This document shows positions 58,019 to 64,000 of a stretch of DNA of 64,000 bases, in pieces. Both the position numbers and the translations under genes were made by a program. Source of the DNA: Pochonia chlamydosporia 170 (lineage: Eukaryota > Ascomycota > Sordariomycetes > Hypocreales > Clavicipitaceae); NCBI RefSeq assembly GCF_001653235.2, contig NC_035793.1:1612001-1676000 (forward strand). The letters run 5' to 3'. Numbering within the stretch: the first letter of the stretch is position 1; the number at the start of each line of letters is the position of its first letter. Under the pieces are notes generated by a model that saw nothing but the letters and a program-made list of their open reading frames with translations, had not been told where the DNA came from and searched no databases.

Positions 58019-60258
58019 ATGACTGTCCAATTAGCTGGTCTCCAGACCGAGACAAGGAATCCGCGAACCACCGCCATCGACCGCGTTTCTACAGAGCAAC
58101 TCTGTCGGATCCTACACCAAGAAGACTCCAGAATACCTGCTGCCGTCGAGCCATGTATTCTAGCTATTGCCCAGGCTATTGAAACACTTTCCGAGCGAGT
58201 TCGCTCCGGCGGCCGTGTTTTCTACATTGGCGCAGGCACAAGTGGCCGGTGAGTTTTTTCTTGTCAGTCAGTCATTCACCATCCAAAAGATCCTGGCAAC
58301 AAGCCCTCTTCGCACCACCACAAACCCTGGACCTGGTGCAGAGCTGACCCTCGCGTAATCAGTCTCGGGGTTTTAGATGCGTCGGAAATCCCGCCAACAT
58401 ACTCGGCTCCTCCCGATCAATTCGTCGCCCTCATTGCGGGAGGCGACTATGCCCTCCGACATGCCAAGGAGGGCGCCGAGGACAGCAGATCCGGCGCAGA
58501 AGCCGATCTCAAGGCCTGCAACTTTGATCCACAGGTAGACTCGCTTATTGGAATTGCCTCTTCTGGACGCACGCCATATGTCCTCGGTGGACTGGAGTAT
58601 GTCCGTAAAGCAGGCGGTGTTACTGTTGGAGTTGTTTGCGTTGAGCCGTCAGCTGTGGGAAGTGAAGGCAATGCCGATTATCTGATTGCTGCTGTGACGG
58701 GACCGGAGGTGGTCACCGGCAGCACACGCATGAAGGCCGGCACGGCAACAAAGCTTATTCTCAACATGATTAGCACTGGTATCATGATTAAGCTGGGTAA
58801 AACATATGGCAATCTTGTAAGTCTTCTGGGGAATTGCCTGATTGGGAAGGTAAATGAACAAACTGACCTATTGCATTAGATGGTGGATCTTCGAGCAACC
58901 AACATCAAACTACAACAGCGCGCCAAGAATATTATAAGATTTATTGCCGGACCCAGTTGCGTGCAGTCTGATGAAGAGCTTGAAAAAGTGCTGCAGGATT
59001 GCCATGGTAGTGTTAAACTTGCTGCTGCCACTATCGTCTTGAATGTCCCTGTTGCTGAGGCGGAGGCCCGTCTGTTGCGGCACAAGGGCGTTCTGGCAAA
59101 GGTGTTTGAGGAGCATGAGAGCCAACAGAATGCCGGCAAGGAGGTGCAACATGATGGTCTTGTTCTCTGTGTAGATGCTGGTGGCACGAGCTGCAAGGCT
59201 GTTATTATGTCGAGAGAAGGTGTCTCAGGGTGTGGCGTTGCAGGACCCTGTAACGTGTAAGTCACTTCACTCACACAAATGAAGGCAATTGCACAACACA
59301 TGTGAACTAACTTTGGTTCAATTACAGGTCAAGCATTGGATTAGACGCTGTCATCACGTCCATGTCGCAGGCTATCCAGGAAGCTACTGACAACTGCTCC
59401 GTAACAAAAGGTAGAAAGTTTTCCAGCATCATATTCGATTCAGTCTGGGTTGGCATCGCCGGGTATGAACGACCAGCTCTAACGCAGTCACTCAACAATG
59501 CCATCTACGAACTTGTCAAGACACCACCTGGGAAACCTCCCAAGGTCACAGCTGACATTGACCTCCTGTCCGCGTCCGTGTCAATGAAGCAGGACATCGA
59601 CTCTGTCATTGTAGTTGTTTCTGGTACCGGCTCCATAGGGATGAGCTTCAAACGCACAGAATCCGGCTTCCATCGCCAGGCTCGTGTCGGCGGATGGGGC
59701 CATCTTTTAGGTGACGACGGCTCAGGCTACGGTATCGGCCGACAGGCTCTCCGCAAAACCCTCCACGAAACAGACGTTTATCGCATGACACATGGAATCA
59801 CTTCTTCTCTTGCTCCATCTCTCTCCCCGCTATCACAAGCAATTTACGAACACTTCAAGGATCAGTATCCCACGAGTAATCCAGATGATCTCCTCAGTTC
59901 CATCGTCATGCCTGCGTCTGGGTTCCATGGGACCGAAGATGCGGCACTGGGTACGACAAAGCGGATAGCTGGGGTTGCCAAGATTGTGCTCTCCATGGCT
60001 GCTACGGATGACGATGCAAGGGAAATCGTGAACGGCGGAGCCGTCAGCCTAGCTGAGTTGGTGAGTCTGCTGGCAAAGGGGCAACGTATTAACGTGTCAA
60101 GATGCGGACTTGTGCTCGCTGGTGGCTTGATGCAAGATGAAGCATATAGAAATGCTTTAGTTGAAGTTGTGAAGAAGCAGCTTGGAGAGTTTGGGCAGGT
60201 TGAGACTGTCAATCAGCCTGCCTTTGACGGGGCGAGGTTACTTTCAAAGGGGCTGTGA
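58019..60258 (+). CDS. MurQ-type MurNAc-6-phosphate etherase fused to a BadF/NAGK-type sugar kinase
   Basis: I join 58019..58248, 58363..58816, 58880..59256 and 59328..60258, every junction in frame, 663 residues. The first half (about 1-310) is a SIS-domain etherase: [19 protein letters not shown] with the catalytic Glu at 85, [17 protein letters not shown], and [20 protein letters not shown]. Bacterial MurQ removes lactate from MurNAc-6-phosphate to give GlcNAc-6-phosphate. The second half is a kinase of the ASKHA fold related to N-acetylglucosamine kinase, with the phosphate loop DAGGTSCK at 327-334 and [27 protein letters not shown] and LVLAGGLMQ. Together they could phosphorylate an amino sugar and then remove the ether side chain. 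The gene has normal fungal introns, so it is resident in the fungus; a bacterial source of the fold is inference. No other cell-wall-recycling gene lies nearby. Confidence 0.85.
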
Positions 60259-61650
60259 GATGTGACTATTCACCTCTGACGTGTGAGCTGGCCATTTACG
60301 ATAGACAAGATATTTAGACTTTAGAGAAGTGCATCTTTGCATGTATACAATCATCTTCAGTAGAATCTTCACCATCACTTGTTCACTTAGAGGATTAAAC
60401 ATGACATGATGTCAGCCCACAATAAATCGCTTTGTGGTGTATGCGCGGCTCATATCGGTCCAAACCTGAAATCTCACCGAAACCCATTGTAACGTTCGCC
60501 CAAGGTGGACTCATCCAAGGTTAACGGCAATCCCATGGCAGGCATTGGTTTTCACAGTCTCGGCATAGTCTCCATCAACTCCACCGCGTTCCACACTTCC
60601 TCGACAACTGCTTGAAAGCCGCCTGAGCCTCAACGACTCCACCAGCGTCTTACTCCATGGTGACATTCATCGAAAATTTTCAGACTGCTTTCTCATCCGC
60701 CATTACCCCGGAACGGGCGGATGGAAAGGATGAGGGTAATGCTACGGAGTAGTTGGGAAGTCCTCCGCAGTATCCCCAGAGTGTTCGAGTTGTGCGGACA
60801 CTGCGGAGGTTGGGGATTACAGTCTGGGGGTGAGTGGCAAGTAAGCATGCTACGAGACAGTTGAAAAGAAAGGTGAAATGTGAGAGATTTAGGATGTCAA
60901 TCCAATATTTCAAGTGACGTATCGGGGGATTGGCTATACCTCCCATGTTCAATCTCCGGGGGCTATTTTAGGACGGGAATATCTAGATGTACGCCACTGT
61001 AGAATAGTCTGGCAGCACAAGTTAGCAGGCCATGTGTTAGTCAGAGTTTTGCAACCCGCGTGACGGGCAGAATTTAGCTCGAAATTGTATACACCCTTCA
61101 AACGAGTAGCATTTGTTTTGCTATGCAAATGTGATTGCCAGTGACCCACGCCTTGGTCTGGTTGTCCCAGCCCTGAGTCCTGACAATAACGCCCAAATGT
61201 GGGTATCAAGCACACGCCGTTGAATGCCAAGTAATAAAGTGCTTCTAGAACAAGATGAATGCCATAATGCCTCGAGATTGCTGAAATTTAAGCAACGTAC
61301 GTCACCGTGCGGAATAGCCTGTCCTGGCAGGTCATGTAACCAGAATCCGGCAACGTAACCCCTTGATGACGATCATCTGCCGGACGGAAGGATGCGAGGT
61401 GATGTCAGATCAGATTCTGATGGTACCCTTGTTACAACCTGCCGGTCAAGGACCAGTAGATCTAACACTACCATAAACCAAATCAATTGGCTTCATTACA
61501 ATTGTCACTGTAGAATGTCGCTCCATTGACAGTTTAGAAAACGTTTCTATTGAACGTGATGTTACTTGCACGAGCACGGCAAGATGCAGTCTTCCCCAAC
61601 GCCATCGCTATGCATAAACAGGCCCAAAATGTTACACTTGATGCCAGTAC
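60259..61650. other. Convergent intergenic region MurQ-kinase/ELYS-like
   Basis: About 1.4 kb between two stops, unusually long for convergent fungal genes. It contains a third TACGGAGTA (60743-60751) and short frames without features (60680..60952 minus, 60949..61230 minus). No gene can be supported. Confidence 0.45.
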
Positions 61651-62691
61651 CTAGTCTGTTTGACCCTCAGTTCCTCCCTTAATGCCCTCCAAAACACTGG
61701 CCCATTGCCCGCTAGGTCGGATCCTTGCCACATCAGAGAATCGATCGCAGGCAATCTTGCGAATCAGCAGCGTGTCCTTTGCCTTCTTCAGATTTCTCCC
61801 CTCGCCCACAGTGAGGTATTCCTCAAACCACGTTTCCTCCAAATTATCAAAGGGCATAAATGCCAGCTCGCTTGTGCGACTGGACAAGTCCTCGCGACGG
61901 CCGTTATCGAGTACGCGTGAAATCCATCGGCGGAAAAGTTGTTCTCTTGTATGCTGTGGATGTGTTCGTGAATACAATAGCGCCTGAGTGACGTTCGTGC
62001 GAGCCATTGCGTCGAAGAGGAGCTCTAAAGCGACAGGAGTCTTTAAAATGGGCTGGACGGAGTAGAAATACGATAGCGCGAGGCTGAAGTCTTGGTCTGG
62101 CGCCCGTTTGATGAGCGTGATGATGATGTCGTCTGCAAAGTCTGGTTCCAACGACGGATGAGCTACATATTCGACAGCTCTCTGTGTGATAAGCGTCAGC
62201 TAGACATGTGCCTCAAATGATTGATCATAGTAGCCTTACTGTGAATTCTTCTCTATCCATGTGCCACAGACCCTTCATAAAGAGCTGGTAATTAGCCGGC
62301 ATGCCAGACAAGCTAGCAAAGCTCCCTGATACAAAGGCGTCTTTATTTGCATCGTCGAAATCGAGAAGAATGTAGTATAATAAGGAGAATTTGTGGTGCA
62401 TCGACATGCCCGCGTCGCAAATCTGTTGATGCAGCTGTCGGAGTGCATTCTCGGTCTTCGGGGGATATGCCTTCGCTGTCAAAGGAAGTTATGTCAGAAA
62501 AACCATTCGCAATGAGGTGAAGTTAGGCATTAGTTACCTTTTGAGATACCGAGGGCTCTCAACACTCTGTCAATGAACAAGAGGCCTTCCACATTCTTTC
62601 GATGAGCTTCAATGTCGTGTTGCAGCTTGCGGTCGTAAGGATGATGTACCCCAGTAGGGAAAACATCGTGAAAATCGGTATAATTGAACAT
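61651..62691 (-). CDS. ely5: ELYS-like nucleoporin
   Basis: I join complement(62538..62691), complement(62240..62475) and complement(61651..62181), 306 residues. It resembles the fungal ELYS-like domain of nuclear pore proteins (fission yeast Ely5 group). The start MFNYTDFHDVFPTGVHHPYD is the usual N-terminal motif. RKNVEGLLFIDRVLRALGI, FSLLYYILLDFDD, ANYQLFMKGLWHMDREEFT and ALELLFDAMARTNVTQALLY follow as an all-helical array. It docks at the Nup107-160 type outer ring of the pore. An in-frame ATG at 62769 would add 26 residues; the shorter start is preferred because the family begins at the YTDF motif. The donor at 62537 (GTAACT) is weaker than the rest. Confidence 0.75.
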
Positions 62692-63166
62692 GGCTTCAGC
62701 TTCAGATATCCTTAAATGCAAAGGAATTGTTCGTTTGTGAGCAGTGCTCAGCTTCTTCAACAAAGACACTAAATCTTCCTTCGCGACAGACAGGAACTAG
62801 CACCAAATCCAGGCACCATGTTGCGCAGTCACGTGCGGAAATTGAAGGAAGTGAGACGTGAGGTGAGGCGTCGTGGCTGGTGATGTCGTGCATGTGGGGC
62901 TGCTCCTGGATTGTTTACATACGACCCTTTAGGATATTTCCAAACAAAGCTGAGAGACGCGGGGCGACGAAAGCCGCTTGACTCTCAAACTTACTCTCAC
63001 ACTATTTGCGCCGTCTCGACGCGACCGTTGCTGTGCCCAGTCAGAAAGACAGGCCACTTTCATATCCGCTAGACGGGCGGTTTATCATCGAATTCATAAT
63101 TTTCTTTTCTTCCATACAGCACTCCCCGAATACCAGTCGTTCCTTTGAGCGACTCACACACACACC
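62692..63166. other. Divergent promoter ELYS-like/SMC4
   Basis: About 475 nt between the two starts. Nothing else is supported. Confidence 0.5.
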
Positions 63167-64000
63167 ATGTCGGCGGCACCATCAACAAGGCCGTCCAGAC
63201 GCGCCGCAACAAGGCGGGCGGCTGTTATCGACTCCGACGACGAAGACGAAATTGGTAACACCACAAAGGTTCGCGCTGATGACGAAGTCGAATATACTCC
63301 AGAAGTTTCGAGGACATCTCGACGCCAGACTCGCAGTGGGCGACTCTCAATTGCGCCAGCCGCTACACCAGCACCTGCACCCCGACGATCTCGTGTCAAG
63401 AAACAGTCAATCGCACCAACCGAGCCCGATGAGCTGGAAGGAGAGCCAGAACCAAGCCAGGTTTTCGACGCCGACACAACCATCCAGCAAGCCCCTCAAA
63501 CGCCCCCGAAGAAGCCGTCGCCAAGGAAGAGGAAGAGCGCGGCTCCCAGGGCGTCGATGGCACCTACAGAAGATCCCGCACCACCAATGCCAAAGCAACC
63601 TGCGTCTCCAGAAGCAACTCAGATTCATGGTTCACCTTTGGCAGATATCACGGCTGCCAGTGTGAATACGGCTCCCAACGCGGAAGAAACGCAGGCAACC
63701 ATAAAGCCTATCAAGCCCTTTGACTCATTTATGGACAAGCCATTGGACATCGTACTCAAGTCCCGAACGACGACCATTCCGTTTGTTGAAGAACTACCAT
63801 CCTCTCCAAAGTCTCGAATAGTCTTGACTCATTTGGTCTTGAACAATTTCAAGAGTTACGCTGGTCGCCAGGAAGTTGGCCCCTTCCACGCATCTTTCTC
63901 ATCTGTCGTTGGTCCCAACGGCTCCGGCAAATCCAATGTCATTGATTCTTTACTCTTTGTGTTTGGTTTCAGGGCTAGCAAAATGCGACAGGGTAAAATC
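63167..64000 (+). CDS. smc4: SMC4 condensin subunit (5' part, runs off the window)
   Basis: The frame opens at the ATG 63167 (ACACCATGTCGGCG) and stays open for 278 codons to the edge. Condensin core ATPase of chromosome compaction. The N-terminal 200 residues are a disordered, Arg/Pro/Thr-rich tail (SDDEDE, PTEPDELEGEPEP). Then come the SMC head motifs: IVLTHLVLNNFKSYAGRQEV and the Walker A GPNGSGKSNVIDSLLFVFGF, followed by RASKMRQGK. This order, and the RASKMRQGK segment after Walker A, point to SMC4 rather than SMC1-3. The hinge and C-terminal head are outside the window. Confidence 0.93.
   Translation, partial: MSAAPSTRPSRRAATRRAAVIDSDDEDEIGNTTKVRADDEVEYTPEVSRTSRRQTRSGRLSIAPAATPAPAPRRSRVKKQSIAPTEPDELEGEPEPSQVFDADTTIQQAPQTPPKKPSPRKRKSAAPRASMAPTEDPAPPMPKQPASPEATQIHGSPLADITAASVNTAPNAEETQATIKPIKPFDSFMDKPLDIVLKSRTTTIPFVEELPSSPKSRIVLTHLVLNNFKSYAGRQEVGPFHASFSSVVGPNGSGKSNVIDSLLFVFGFRASKMRQGKI

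Noticed and set aside
62915..62930. ACATACGACC string like the start of a fungal 5S rRNA
   Set aside because: The match stops after about ten bases, and the internal control regions do not follow.
1..64000. Transposons, CRISPR arrays, operons
   Set aside because: I found no transposase or reverse-transcriptase frame, no terminal repeats with target duplications and no regularly spaced repeat array. The split genes show eukaryotic organisation.

Overview
The window reads as nuclear DNA of a filamentous ascomycete, most likely a sordariomycete of the order Hypocreales. Nearly every gene is split by short introns of about 50-110 nt with GTRAGT-type donors, CTRAC-type branch points and YAG acceptors. 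The gene set (INO80, TAF5, MED11, SMC4, an ELYS-like nucleoporin, Vps5, HSP90, a CBM1-GH5 cellulase, PDR pumps) is that of a Pezizomycotina fungus. The order and any closer placement are inference; no search was run. Exon joins below were worked out by hand from splice signals and reading-frame continuity.

Layout. 0.9-7.5 kb: the INO80 chromatin-remodelling ATPase. 7.9-8.3 kb: a small secreted cysteine-rich protein on the minus strand, readable only if a 57-nt intron is removed. 9.4-14.0 kb: a full-size PDR-type ABC transporter. 15.9-18.5 kb: a nine-exon TRK-type potassium transporter. 18.5-25 kb: an accessory-looking stretch with two tandem BTB/POZ-like paralogues, the second frameshifted at an A7 run, both preceded by the same array of three 11-bp repeats, and a secreted protein of the sphingomyelinase D/phospholipase D fold family that lacks the expected catalytic residues.

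25-32 kb: an acidic unknown protein with a duplicated motif, a small basic protein possibly of ribosome biogenesis, a YTP1-like membrane protein, a small single-span membrane protein and Mediator subunit 11. 33-45 kb: housekeeping genes TAF5, VPS5, mitochondrial ribosomal protein bL31m, a flavin-reductase-like protein and HSP90 with an intron in its leader. 45-51 kb: a sterol O-acyltransferase whose last exon has nine codons including the stop, and a CHAT-domain caspase-like protein.

53.7-63 kb: a secreted CBM1-GH5 endoglucanase, an UNC93-like transporter, a fusion of a MurQ-type N-acetylmuramate-6-phosphate etherase with a BadF/NAGK-type sugar kinase (bacterial-type amino-sugar metabolism in one fungal polypeptide), an ELYS-like nucleoporin, and the 5' part of SMC4 running off the right edge.

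The genes do not form one pathway. Housekeeping genes of chromatin and transcription (INO80, TAF5, MED11, SMC4) are interspersed with environment-facing genes (efflux pump, secreted proteins, cellulase, amino-sugar enzyme). The most unusual items are the BTB pair with its phased repeats, the MurQ-kinase fusion, the stand-alone CHAT protein, the spliced cysteine-rich peptide and the likely inactive SMaseD-like protein.
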